NCBI RefSeq assembly: GCF_008763945.1
Contig: NZ_VTQH01000001.1
Location: 744,110-808,109, forward strand
DNA length: 64,000 bases
Reading direction: 5' to 3'
DNA from: Microbacterium testaceum StLB037
GTDB lineage: Bacteria > Actinomycetota > Actinomycetes > Actinomycetales > Microbacteriaceae
In this document: positions 51,964 to 60,199 of the stretch, piece after piece
How the letters are laid out: each line of letters opens with the position of its first letter
Numbering within the stretch: position 1 is the first letter of the stretch
The notes under the pieces: generated by a model
What the model saw: only the letters and a program-made list of their open reading frames with translations
Database searches by the model: none
Told to the model about the DNA's origin: nothing
Made by a program: the position numbers and the translations under genes

Positions 51964-52917
51964 ATGAGCGACAGCACCGAGATGCTGAAGACAGCAGTGA
52001 TCGTGGAAGACGATCCCGATATCCGCCACCTGCTCGTCGAGGTGCTCGAATCGGCGGGGTTCTCCACCGTGTCGGTGGGCAATGGGATCGACGGCGTACG
52101 AGCGGTCATCGCGTATCAGCCGCTCATCACCACCCTCGACGTCAACATGCCCGGGATCGACGGCTTCGAGGCCGCCCGACGCATCCGCCAGCAGAGCGAC
52201 ACGTACATCATCATGCTCACGGGGCTCGAAGAGGAGGCGGACGTCGTCCTGGGCCTCGGCGCGGGTGCCGACGAGTACGTCGTGAAGCCCTTCCGTCCGC
52301 GCGAGCTGCGCGCGCGGATCGAAGCACTGTTGCGGCGCCCCCGCGCCGGCGAGTCCGCCGCGTCCTCCGCACCGCGACAGGACAGCGTCGGACCGTCGTT
52401 CCCCGCCGCCCGCTCCGAGAGCGCGGCCACCCCGTCGGCGCCCGCGCCGGCCGCGGCCAACGCGGGTGCGGCACCGGTCATCGTGCCGTCGTCTCAGGGG
52501 CCCGAGCCCCGCGCAGCCGCCCCCGGGGGTGAGATCGTCCCGCGCTCGGCGCCCGGGGAGCTCACGCCGACCGGCGGCGCCTGGGTCGCGCACCGCGATC
52601 TGCTCCTCGACCCCGACAGCCGCCTCGTGCGGGTGGGCGGGGAGGAGCTCGAGCTCACGCGAACCGAGTTCGATCTGCTCGCGACGCTGATGGAGTCGAA
52701 GAGACGCGTGCGCAGCAAGGCCGATCTGACCCTCGTCCTGCGCGGCGAGTCCTACGTCACCAGTTACTTCGTCGGCGAAGCCGACAAGAGGGCTATCGAG
52801 GCGCACATGACCAACCTCCGTCGCAAGCTCGGCGACAACCCCGCCAATCCCCGTTACATCGAGACGGTGCGCGGCGTCGGCTACCGACTCACGTCGGAGC
52901 TGCTGGCCACTCCCTGA
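51964..52917 (+). CDS. OmpR-family response regulator with long linker
   Basis: 317 residues. Receiver domain 1-120 with EDD acidic cluster, phosphoacceptor Asp59 (TTLDVNMPG), Thr in LTGLE and Lys in VVKPFRP. Unusually long Ala/Pro/Ser-rich linker (about 122-205), then the winged-HTH domain (about 218-312) with LTRTEFDLLATLMESKRRVRSK and NPRYIETVRGVGYRL. No kinase is adjacent; a histidine kinase lies 3.8 kb away at 56696. The GH6, GT2 and GGDEF-like genes lie between. Confidence 0.93.
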   Translation: MSDSTEMLKTAVIVEDDPDIRHLLVEVLESAGFSTVSVGNGIDGVRAVIAYQPLITTLDVNMPGIDGFEAARRIRQQSDTYIIMLTGLEEEADVVLGLGAGADEYVVKPFRPRELRARIEALLRRPRAGESAASSAPRQDSVGPSFPAARSESAATPSAPAPAAANAGAAPVIVPSSQGPEPRAAAPGGEIVPRSAPGELTPTGGAWVAHRDLLLDPDSRLVRVGGEELELTRTEFDLLATLMESKRRVRSKADLTLVLRGESYVTSYFVGEADKRAIEAHMTNLRRKLGDNPANPRYIETVRGVGYRLTSELLATP

Positions 52918-52935
52918 CCCGCTCGCGCAGACAAC

Positions 52936-52969
52936 GGATGCCTCGACCCTCCCCAGGGCCGAGGCATCC
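52936..52969 (+). terminator. Intrinsic terminator after the OmpR regulator
   Basis: GGATGCCTCG (52936-52945) and CGAGGCATCC (52960-52969) pair perfectly, followed by GTTTTT. The clearest T-tract terminator in the window. Confidence 0.92.
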
Positions 52970-53011
52970 GTTTTTCTCTGATGCGTTCGGGCGTATCAGA
53001 CCGGGTGTCCG

Positions 53012-54481
53012 TCAGACCTTGAAGCCGTGGTGACGACGGACGAGCTTGGAGAACATGAGGAGCGTCTGCAGGACGGTCACGACGCCGACGATGGGCCAGC
53101 CGATCCAGAGGATCGACGACTGGATCATCGGGCCGACCATGACCCAGATCACGGCGAGCGCGATCGCGACCGCCACGAGCACGACCATCGGCGTCCAGTG
53201 GCCGAGGCCACCACCGCGTTCGGCCTTGGCCTGCATGGCCCAGTTGTCGACCTTCTTGCGCGAGAGGAATCGCGTCCACGACCGCACGAAGTGGCTGATG
53301 CGGATCCACATGAAGATCTCGGCGGGGAAGAACAATACGGCGAAGAGCACGTCGGTGCGATTGACGTTCTTCATCGTGCGGGCGATACGCAGGTTGAGCA
53401 GCATGGCGATCACCGGCGGGATGAGCCACAGGGGCGAGAAGACGAAGGCCCCGATCGAGAGCGAGCCCGCCAGCAGGGTGAGGAAGGCCACGCGGACGAA
53501 GAGGTTGGTGAGCATGCCGAAGTTCTCGAACCACCGCAGGCGCAGGTTCGGGTGGAAGGGCTGGCCCTTGGTGTCGCCGCGCTGACCGGGCCACATGAGC
53601 TCGATGGCGCCGTACGTCCACTTGACCTGCTGGGCGTCGTAGCCGGACAGGGTCGTCATGCCGCCGACATCGGCGCGCGCGTACGGGCTGATCTTGGTGA
53701 GGTAGCCGGCGCTCTTGATCTGCAGCGACAGCAGGGAGTCCTCCACCTCGGAGTCCTTGACCCACGGGGTGCTCTGGTGGTTCTGCTTCATCGCATCGCG
53801 CAGGGCGTTCGTGGAGAAGATCGAGAACTGACCGCCCAGCACGGCCATGTTGCGGCCGCGGAGCATGTTCTGCAGGTTGAACGCCGCGAACTGCGTCCGC
53901 TGACCCGCGGTGAGGAAGCGTGCCATCAGGCCCTTGATGGGCTTGTCGTCGATCGTGTAGATCGCCGAGATGCCGCCGATGCGGGAGTCGGAGATGGCTT
54001 CGGTCTCGAGGTACTCGACGGCTTTGCTGTCGGCGATGGTGTCGCCGTCGACACCGAGGAGGTAGTCGTAGCCCTCGACGAGGGAGTAGCCGTAGTTCAG
54101 CGCCCCGACCTTCTTGTCGGGGTTCTTGCCGATGTCGTGGACGAACACCTCGGTGAACTGCTCCCCGAGCTCGGTGTGCAGCTCATGGGGCCCGCTGTAC
54201 TCCGAGGCGATCTTCACGGTCGCGTCGGAGGTGTTGTTGACGACGACGTGGATGACGTCGGGCACGCGGGTCTGAGCGAGCAGCGCCTCGATGACGTCGG
54301 CGATCGACTCCTCCTCGTTGTACGCCGGGATGACGCAGCCGATGGTGGAGCGGTGCACCGAGGTGTTCTCGAGCACAGCGGCGAAGTCGTCGGCGAAACC
54401 GTGCTCACCCGCGGCCCCGAGTGCACTCTGGTGCATGTCGAAGTCCCTCGTGTGGGGGGTGAAGCTGCGCGCATCGGTCAT
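53012..54481 (-). CDS. Processive family-2 glycosyltransferase (cellulose/hyaluronan synthase-like)
   Basis: 489 residues from ATG 54481. Cytoplasmic GT-A domain, then four or five C-terminal membrane helices. Motifs of processive synthases: VIPAYNEEESI (UDP loop), GVDGDT (DxD, about 142-145), EVEDSLL (acceptor ED) and QQVKW (QxxRW-type polymer motif, Arg replaced by Lys). No PilZ domain. It would make a polysaccharide and move it across the membrane. Convergent with the OmpR gene; divergent from the first GGDEF-like gene. Confidence 0.9.
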   Translation of the reverse strand: MTDARSFTPHTRDFDMHQSALGAAGEHGFADDFAAVLENTSVHRSTIGCVIPAYNEEESIADVIEALLAQTRVPDVIHVVVNNTSDATVKIASEYSGPHELHTELGEQFTEVFVHDIGKNPDKKVGALNYGYSLVEGYDYLLGVDGDTIADSKAVEYLETEAISDSRIGGISAIYTIDDKPIKGLMARFLTAGQRTQFAAFNLQNMLRGRNMAVLGGQFSIFSTNALRDAMKQNHQSTPWVKDSEVEDSLLSLQIKSAGYLTKISPYARADVGGMTTLSGYDAQQVKWTYGAIELMWPGQRGDTKGQPFHPNLRLRWFENFGMLTNLFVRVAFLTLLAGSLSIGAFVFSPLWLIPPVIAMLLNLRIARTMKNVNRTDVLFAVLFFPAEIFMWIRISHFVRSWTRFLSRKKVDNWAMQAKAERGGGLGHWTPMVVLVAVAIALAVIWVMVGPMIQSSILWIGWPIVGVVTVLQTLLMFSKLVRRHHGFKV

Positions 54482-54624
54482 GGCGGTGTCTTCCTGTCGG
54501 TTTCGCGGCGTATCGGCCGAGTCCCACTCTGGTAGGTTCGCCGCAAGACGACCGCCGCACATGACCACCGTCCCCGCAAGATTTCCTCAAGATTGCGTCG
54601 GGCACCCGAAGGAGACGACCGTCC

Positions 54625-55704
54625 GTGATCGTCCTCGCCCTGCTGGCATCCATCGCCGCCGCAGGAGTCGCCCTCGCAATGCTGTTCGTGGCCCACGGCC
54701 GACCCGAGGACGACCGCGGCGGAGCGCGCGCCGACATGGTCCGCTACTTCGGCATGTCCGCCATCGCCGCTCTGCTTTGCGGAGCGTTGAACGTGATGGA
54801 GACGGCGTGGGATTCGGTGGCGGCAGCCGCCGCGGGCAACGCGACCAACATCATGGCGGTCGGGTTGCTCTGGGCCGGGGCCCGGCGATTGAACGGACGG
54901 CGCGCCATCGGAGCGATCAGCACCGGCGCCGGCGGCATCCTGCTGTTCGGTCTGACCTTCCTGGTGCCCCTCGACGACGCCACCCTCCTCAAGACCGCGG
55001 GGCTGGTGGTCTTCTCGGCGCTGTGCGCCCTGGAGTGCTCTCGGCCCTCGCTCGGCCTCCTGGGCGGGGCACGTCTGCTCTCGTGGACGCTGAGCCTGTA
55101 CGCCGCCTACAACCTCGCCCGGCTCGGCGTCGTCGCCGTCTTCGGCGTGGAGCCGCTCCTCCAGCAGGGACCGGTCTCCGCCGAGACCACCGCGGCGGTG
55201 AGCGCCGTGGCGATCGTGTTGGTCTCCATCGGTGCCGTCTGGATCGGGCGTCAGCTCGACGACGACCCGGCCCCCGGCACGCGCGCCCATGACCGGGGCA
55301 CGTTGCGCCGTGAGACCTCACGGCTGCTCGAGGGCCACTCCATCGTGCGTGCGAGTCTCGTCCGCGTCCCCGAGATCGATCTGATCCGCGCTGCCCACAG
55401 CGGCGAGCGTGCGGACACGATGCTGCGGACCGTGGCCGACGCCGCCGCGGACGCCGTCGCGGACGTCGTCACGGGGATGCCGACTCGCGACACGGTGTTC
55501 GTGGTCGCCCCGGCCATTCTCGAGGCCGAGGCGTTCGAGGAGACGTTCCGGCGCGCGTTCGCGCGGCGTATGCCGTCGATCGCCTACGACGACGTCCCCG
55601 ACCTCGCCTTCGAGCACCACCTGCTGAGGGACGTCGACGACCTGTCGTGGCTCATGGAGAGTCGACGCTCGAGACCGCACCTGGGCCGGTCCCGGAGCGA
55701 GTGA
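54625..55704 (+). CDS. Membrane protein with degenerate GGDEF domain, copy A
   Basis: 359 residues from GTG 54625 with GAAGGAGA upstream. Six or seven helices (about 1-215), then a short cytoplasmic domain (about 255-345) with VRASLVRVPEIDLIRAAHSGERADTMLRTVADAA, which follows the first half of the GGDEF fold (metal-site Asp and the GD.vL.xvA helix). The GGDEF motif itself is replaced by MPTRDTVFVV, so no diguanylate cyclase activity is expected. It could bind a nucleotide or partner instead. Divergent from the GT2 gene. Confidence 0.6.
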   Translation: MIVLALLASIAAAGVALAMLFVAHGRPEDDRGGARADMVRYFGMSAIAALLCGALNVMETAWDSVAAAAAGNATNIMAVGLLWAGARRLNGRRAIGAISTGAGGILLFGLTFLVPLDDATLLKTAGLVVFSALCALECSRPSLGLLGGARLLSWTLSLYAAYNLARLGVVAVFGVEPLLQQGPVSAETTAAVSAVAIVLVSIGAVWIGRQLDDDPAPGTRAHDRGTLRRETSRLLEGHSIVRASLVRVPEIDLIRAAHSGERADTMLRTVADAAADAVADVVTGMPTRDTVFVVAPAILEAEAFEETFRRAFARRMPSIAYDDVPDLAFEHHLLRDVDDLSWLMESRRSRPHLGRSRSE

Positions 55705-55713
55705 CCGGGCGCC

Positions 55714-56520
55714 TCAGCCCTGGTTGGTCGTCGACTGGCCCCAGCCCGGTGCGCGCCCGGTGCTGCTCGACGTGCCGGTGCTCTGACCGCCCGCCGCCTG
55801 CCCCTCGTCGGCGTAGATCGCGATCGGAAGGTACTGGTACACCGTCTGCTGGCTGAACGAGGTGTCGGTGTTCGCCGTGCCCTCGACCGCGATGTTCAAC
55901 GCGAACTCGAGCGTGATTCCGTAGGTGTCCGCGGGCAGCTGACGGATCGAGGTGGTGGGCACCAGAAGGCCGCCCTGGAAGCTGTTCAACAGCAGCCCGC
56001 GGTCGGAGCGCAGGGTGTCCGAGGGCACGAGCGTGCGGGGATCCGCGCTGAACTGGAACGGGTTCGAGACCTGGCCGCCGGTCTGGGCGGTCTGCGAGGT
56101 GACGGAGATCGACGACACGTAGACGCGACGCTTCTGCGCGAGCACGGCCTTCTCGTCCACTCGGTTGTCGACGACGTTGACGGCGAAGCCGAGCTGCTTC
56201 TCATTCGTCGCCGTCCACTCCATCGTCCGCTTGGGATCGACGGCCCAGACATCGAGTCGCAGCTCCAGGCCGTCGGCGACCTCGGAGGTCAACCGCACGG
56301 AGCCGTCGTAGGTGAACTGGGAGTCGAAGGGCTTGCTCGCCGCCGAGGACTGCGGCGCCGGAGTGGCGACGACCACGGACTGCTTCCCCCCGATCTGCCC
56401 GGGCAGCGAGGCGAAGATGTCGCTCATCTGACTGCAGCCGGAGAGCATCGCGGGCGCGACGAGGGCGAGAGCGACGGTGGCGGCTACGGCACGCGCGCGT
56501 CGGCGAGAGGGCATGTTCAC
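55714..56520 (-). CDS. Lipoprotein, paralogue A
   Basis: 268 residues from GTG 56520 with AGGAG upstream (ATG 56514 also possible). Lipobox MLSGC (Cys29). The mature part is beta-rich and ends Gln/Ser-rich (SSSTGRAPGWGQSTTNQG). It has the same plan as the lipoprotein at 59479: a W-TAT-K/E region, a Gln-Lys/Thr-V-Y-L/V-S block and a T-F beta end. Divergent from the histidine kinase, so perhaps its outside sensing partner (inference). Confidence 0.75.
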   Translation of the reverse strand: MNMPSRRRARAVAATVALALVAPAMLSGCSQMSDIFASLPGQIGGKQSVVVATPAPQSSAASKPFDSQFTYDGSVRLTSEVADGLELRLDVWAVDPKRTMEWTATNEKQLGFAVNVVDNRVDEKAVLAQKRRVYVSSISVTSQTAQTGGQVSNPFQFSADPRTLVPSDTLRSDRGLLLNSFQGGLLVPTTSIRQLPADTYGITLEFALNIAVEGTANTDTSFSQQTVYQYLPIAIYADEGQAAGGQSTGTSSSTGRAPGWGQSTTNQG

Positions 56521-56695
56521 GGGTGTCTCCTGAGGACGGGGCGCGGGGCGCGCGGAAGGTCGACGATCGACCATCACGCTGCGGGATGCAGGCCTCAGGG
56601 GGAGTCTGACCGGGCGACGTGAGCGGGAGCCACGCGCGGCGAGCAGAGACAGGATGGCGCGCAGAAGACTACACCACTCTCTATACACTCGGAGA

Positions 56696-58363
56696 ATGGC
56701 ATCCATGAGGAGCGTCCCCCCGGCGGTTCCTCCGGAGGGCATCCCCGACGACGACGCGAACACCCCGGGCAGTCGCACGCGATCGGTGTGGCTCCTGCAG
56801 CTGATCCTGGGAGCGAGCGTCGTCATCACGGTCCTGCTCGTGCAGGCCCTGGAGCCCTCCCTGTTCACCCGCTGGCCCTTCTCCTCGGGCGTCGGCGTCA
56901 TCATCGCCCTGACGGCGATCGCGATCGTCGTCCCCTGGCACAAGGTCCCCCGCGCCGTCGTCGCCGTCATCCCGTTCGGCGACATCATCGGGGTCGGCCT
57001 GCTGAGCTTCGGGACCGACCTGCGTTTCAGCTTCTTCTGGGTGTTCCCCATCATCTGGATCGCCACCCACTTCTCGCTCGTCTACCTGATCTCGGCGATC
57101 AGCGCGGTCGGCGTCATCATCGTGGTGGATGCCACGGTGAACGCGTCCGGCCCGGTGTCGGCGCTCCGATTGATCATCGTCCTCCTCTCGCTCGCCTTCA
57201 TCGCCATCACCTCCTACCTCTCCGCTCGGCAGACGCGCGCGTTCAAACAGCTCCTCCGCCGGCAGGCGAGCCGCCTGCAGGGCACCCTCCAGCGGGTGTC
57301 CGGCCAGGAGCGCCGCGTGTCGCAGATGCTCAACGGGCTCGACACCGGCATCGCCCGTCTCTCGGCCGACGGCGAGGTCCTGGCCCTGAACGATACGTAC
57401 GTGGCGCTCTACGGGGTCGAGCGCGACGAACCGCAGCGGCCCGGGGCGGCTGTGGAGTACGCGACGCTCCGAGGAGAGCCGCTGCCCGAGGCGGAGCGCC
57501 CGTTCGCGCGCGCCTCTCGAGGAGAACAGTTCGACGACGAGCGCGTCTGGCTGTTCGACCCGCACGGAGAGTGGCACGCCCTCTCGGCCTCGACGCGTCG
57601 ACTCATCTCGTCCGACGAGCCCGAGAGCACCCTGCTCATCGTCCACGACATCACCGCGCTGATCGAGTCCGAGCGCGCGCGAGAACGGCTCGCGGCCACG
57701 GTCTCGCACGAGCTGCGCAACCCCCTGACCGCGATCATCGGTCACGCCGATCTGGCCCTCGACGACCCGGGTCTGCCGCCGAAGGTCCGTGAGCAGCTCG
57801 AGGTGATCGCGGGTGCCGGCGAGAGGATGCAGAAGCTCATCTCCGAGATCCTCGCGACCTCGCGAGGGGTGTTCCGGGAGAACTCCACCCCGCTGACCGC
57901 CGACGCGAGCCGCATCATCGCTTCGTCCCTGGCGTCGTTCCGCCCGGCCGCGGCGGCGCGCCGCGTGAGCGTCGTCGACGATCTCCCAGATTCCGCCGAG
58001 GTGCTCGGAGACGCCTTCCGACTGCGCCAGGCGTTCGACAACATTTTGAGCAACGCGATCAAGTACACCCCCGCGGGCGGCTCGATCCGCATCTCCGGGG
58101 AGGTCTCCCCCGACGACGTCATCCTCCACTTCGCCGACACCGGGATCGGCATCCACCCGGACGATCTCGAACGCGTCTTCGACCCGTATTTCCGCGCGCA
58201 GTCGGTGCGCGAGAGCCCGACCCCCGGCACCGGGTTGGGGATGGGGATCATCCGCAGCATCGTCGAGGATCAGGGCGGCTCGCTCTTCCTCGAGAGCGAG
58301 CTCGGGGCGGGCACCACCGTCACGGTGATCCTCCCCGCCCGATCGGAAGTCGGCGCCGCCTGA
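56696..58363 (+). CDS. Membrane histidine kinase with PAS domain
   Basis: 555 residues from ATG 56696; ATG 56705 is an alternative. Six hydrophobic segments (about 20-190), a PAS-like domain (about 215-325), HisKA with ATVSHELRNPLTAIIGHADLA (His338) and HATPase_c with NILSNAIKYTPAGG, DTGIGI and GTGLGMGI. TATACA (56682-56687) is a good -10 close to the start. Overlaps the next gene by one base (TGATG), so it is co-transcribed with GGDEF-like copy B. Likely partner regulators: OmpR at 51964 or NarL at 11916. Confidence 0.92.
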   Translation: MASMRSVPPAVPPEGIPDDDANTPGSRTRSVWLLQLILGASVVITVLLVQALEPSLFTRWPFSSGVGVIIALTAIAIVVPWHKVPRAVVAVIPFGDIIGVGLLSFGTDLRFSFFWVFPIIWIATHFSLVYLISAISAVGVIIVVDATVNASGPVSALRLIIVLLSLAFIAITSYLSARQTRAFKQLLRRQASRLQGTLQRVSGQERRVSQMLNGLDTGIARLSADGEVLALNDTYVALYGVERDEPQRPGAAVEYATLRGEPLPEAERPFARASRGEQFDDERVWLFDPHGEWHALSASTRRLISSDEPESTLLIVHDITALIESERARERLAATVSHELRNPLTAIIGHADLALDDPGLPPKVREQLEVIAGAGERMQKLISEILATSRGVFRENSTPLTADASRIIASSLASFRPAAAARRVSVVDDLPDSAEVLGDAFRLRQAFDNILSNAIKYTPAGGSIRISGEVSPDDVILHFADTGIGIHPDDLERVFDPYFRAQSVRESPTPGTGLGMGIIRSIVEDQGGSLFLESELGAGTTVTVILPARSEVGAA

Positions 58364-59478
58364 TGCCGTCCGACGTTCTATCGAACCTGGGACTCGCCCA
58401 GGCCACGGTGGCCACCCTCGGTACCGTCATGATCATCGGCCTGGGATTCCTGCATCGGCCCTCCCGATCCGCGCTCCTGTGGTCGCTGGCGTTCGTCCTC
58501 GCCATGTCCAGCACCTGGGTGTCGGTGACCGGGGCGATCCTGAACGACGAGACGGTCCGTCGCGCGGGGCTGGGCCTGATGCTGGGGGCGCCCGCCCTCA
58601 TCTGGTCGGGTTTCCGGGCGCGACGCGGCGCACGCGCGTTCCCCTGGGTGGGCGGCGCACAGGCCGTCGCGATGGCCGTGGTGTTCGTCCTGGTCACCGA
58701 TTCGAACGCGTACGGTCTGGCGTTCCGGCTCGCTTTCGTGGGCTCGGCGGTGTTCGCCGGTCTCACGGTGTGGGAACTCCGGCGCGCGGCCGACCGCCTC
58801 GAACGCCTCGCTCTGCCCCTGACGACCGTCTCCGCGGCCTTCGTCGCACTGGGCGTCGGGACCATGATCTCCGGGCTCGCGGTCCCCACAACGCTCGGCG
58901 ATCTCGCGCTTCCCCGCGTGCTGAACGGGCTCGCGATGCTCGTCTTCCTCGTGTGCGCCACGGTGTCGCTGCTGTACTTCACCTCGGTGTCGCCCAGCGG
59001 GAGCCGAGCGGCGTCGAGCTGGCCGCACTTCATGGTCACCGCGACCGACCGCCTGGCCCGAGCGCGGCGCGCTCGCGAAGAGTCGTGGGCCGTCCTCAGC
59101 GTCCGGCTCGACGATCCCGACCAGCTGCGCAGCGCGGCCGGTGAGAGCGGGTGGCTGCGCCTGGTGGCCCGTTTCGAAGCCGTCGTCGCCGACTCCTTCC
59201 CCGCCGAAGCCGACCTCGGCCGCGAGATACGCGGCCGGGTGGTCGTGGTCGTCTCGCGCCCCGACGCCGTGCTCCGCGAACACGTGCGGACGGTTCTTCA
59301 GCGCGTCTCCTCGCTCGACGTGTCATCCGACATCGGCATCCAGCTCTCGGCGAGCGTCGGATGGGTGCCCGCCCCCGCAGGAGACTACGACCTGCACGCT
59401 CTCATCCTCGCCGCGGATGCGGCTGCCGGGGAAGCCACCCGCGAGGGTGGCGACCGCTGGGAGCGCGTCCGGCCCTGA
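58363..59478 (+). CDS. Membrane protein with degenerate GGDEF domain, copy B
   Basis: 371 residues. Seven helices (about 10-215), then a cytoplasmic domain (about 235-365) that keeps the end of the GGDEF fold: LSASVGWVPAPAGDYDLHALILAADAAAGEA. The signature loop reads LGREIRGRVVVVV instead of GGDEF, so it is probably inactive. ATGA-type overlap with the kinase suggests it takes part in the same signal pathway. Same layout as copy A. Confidence 0.75.
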   Translation: MPSDVLSNLGLAQATVATLGTVMIIGLGFLHRPSRSALLWSLAFVLAMSSTWVSVTGAILNDETVRRAGLGLMLGAPALIWSGFRARRGARAFPWVGGAQAVAMAVVFVLVTDSNAYGLAFRLAFVGSAVFAGLTVWELRRAADRLERLALPLTTVSAAFVALGVGTMISGLAVPTTLGDLALPRVLNGLAMLVFLVCATVSLLYFTSVSPSGSRAASSWPHFMVTATDRLARARRAREESWAVLSVRLDDPDQLRSAAGESGWLRLVARFEAVVADSFPAEADLGREIRGRVVVVVSRPDAVLREHVRTVLQRVSSLDVSSDIGIQLSASVGWVPAPAGDYDLHALILAADAAAGEATREGGDRWERVRP

Positions 59479-60111
59479 TCAGCCCCCGGCGGTGTCGCCG
59501 CCCGCGATCGCCACGGTGAGGGAATCGCTCGCCGTCTGCTTCGCGAACTCGTTCGACGTGGGGGTGGTCTGCACGAGGAACTCGAAGGTGAACTGCAGGG
59601 TGACAAATGTCGCTTCCGCCGGCACCTCGCCGACGTTGAACGTCTGGGAATAGCTGTACGGGGAGAGCACGAGATAACCGGGCGCGTCCGTCTGATCGCT
59701 CTGGGGCGACAGCGCCGCGAAGGACTGCGATGCGTTCCCCGGAACCGCTGTCATGGTCGCCCGCTGAAGGTAGACCTTCTGCCCGTCGTTCGGGGTCACC
59801 GTCGTCTCCATCGACAGGTTGACGGGCTTGAGCGCCGTCGCCGTCCAACGATCCATCGAGAGCGTTGACCAGTAGTTCACCGTCGCCGCAACGGATCCGG
59901 CCGTCAGCGAGCGCTGGGTCGAGCCGCTGGACAGGTCGTTGCGGACGGGTTGCGGAGCCGCCGTCATCGTGGCGGTGGGAGACGGGGAATCGGGCGCTTG
60001 CGCGCCGCCCTGAGCCCACGGAGGCGCTCCGCATCCGGTGAGTCCGAGTAGGACCGACGCCGCCAGAGCGACGCCGAACACCGCCCTGCCGCGACGCGCT
60101 GTGAGACGCAT
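59479..60111 (-). CDS. Lipoprotein, paralogue B
   Basis: 210 residues; lipobox LLGLTGC (Cys27). Ser/Pro/Thr-rich spacer, then a beta-rich region with WTATALKPVNLSMETTV, a KVYLQRATMTAVP block and FVTLQFTFEFLV, similar in order to paralogue A. Stop abuts the stop of GGDEF-like B (TGATCA). Encoded opposite DUF4012. Confidence 0.75.
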   Translation of the reverse strand: MRLTARRGRAVFGVALAASVLLGLTGCGAPPWAQGGAQAPDSPSPTATMTAAPQPVRNDLSSGSTQRSLTAGSVAATVNYWSTLSMDRWTATALKPVNLSMETTVTPNDGQKVYLQRATMTAVPGNASQSFAALSPQSDQTDAPGYLVLSPYSYSQTFNVGEVPAEATFVTLQFTFEFLVQTTPTSNEFAKQTASDSLTVAIAGGDTAGG

Positions 60112-60187
60112 GAATCCTCCCCCGGACCGTTTCCCCCAGTGTAGGTGTCGCAGACGGCAGGGCGGTCGGTCCGCGAATACGCTCCCT

Positions 60188-60193
60188 TAGGGT
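60188..60193 (+). promoter_or_regulatory. -10 element of DUF4012 gene (leaderless)
   Basis: TAGGGT, six bases before GTG 60200. Suggests leaderless transcription. Confidence 0.35.
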
Positions 60194-60199
60194 GTTCGC

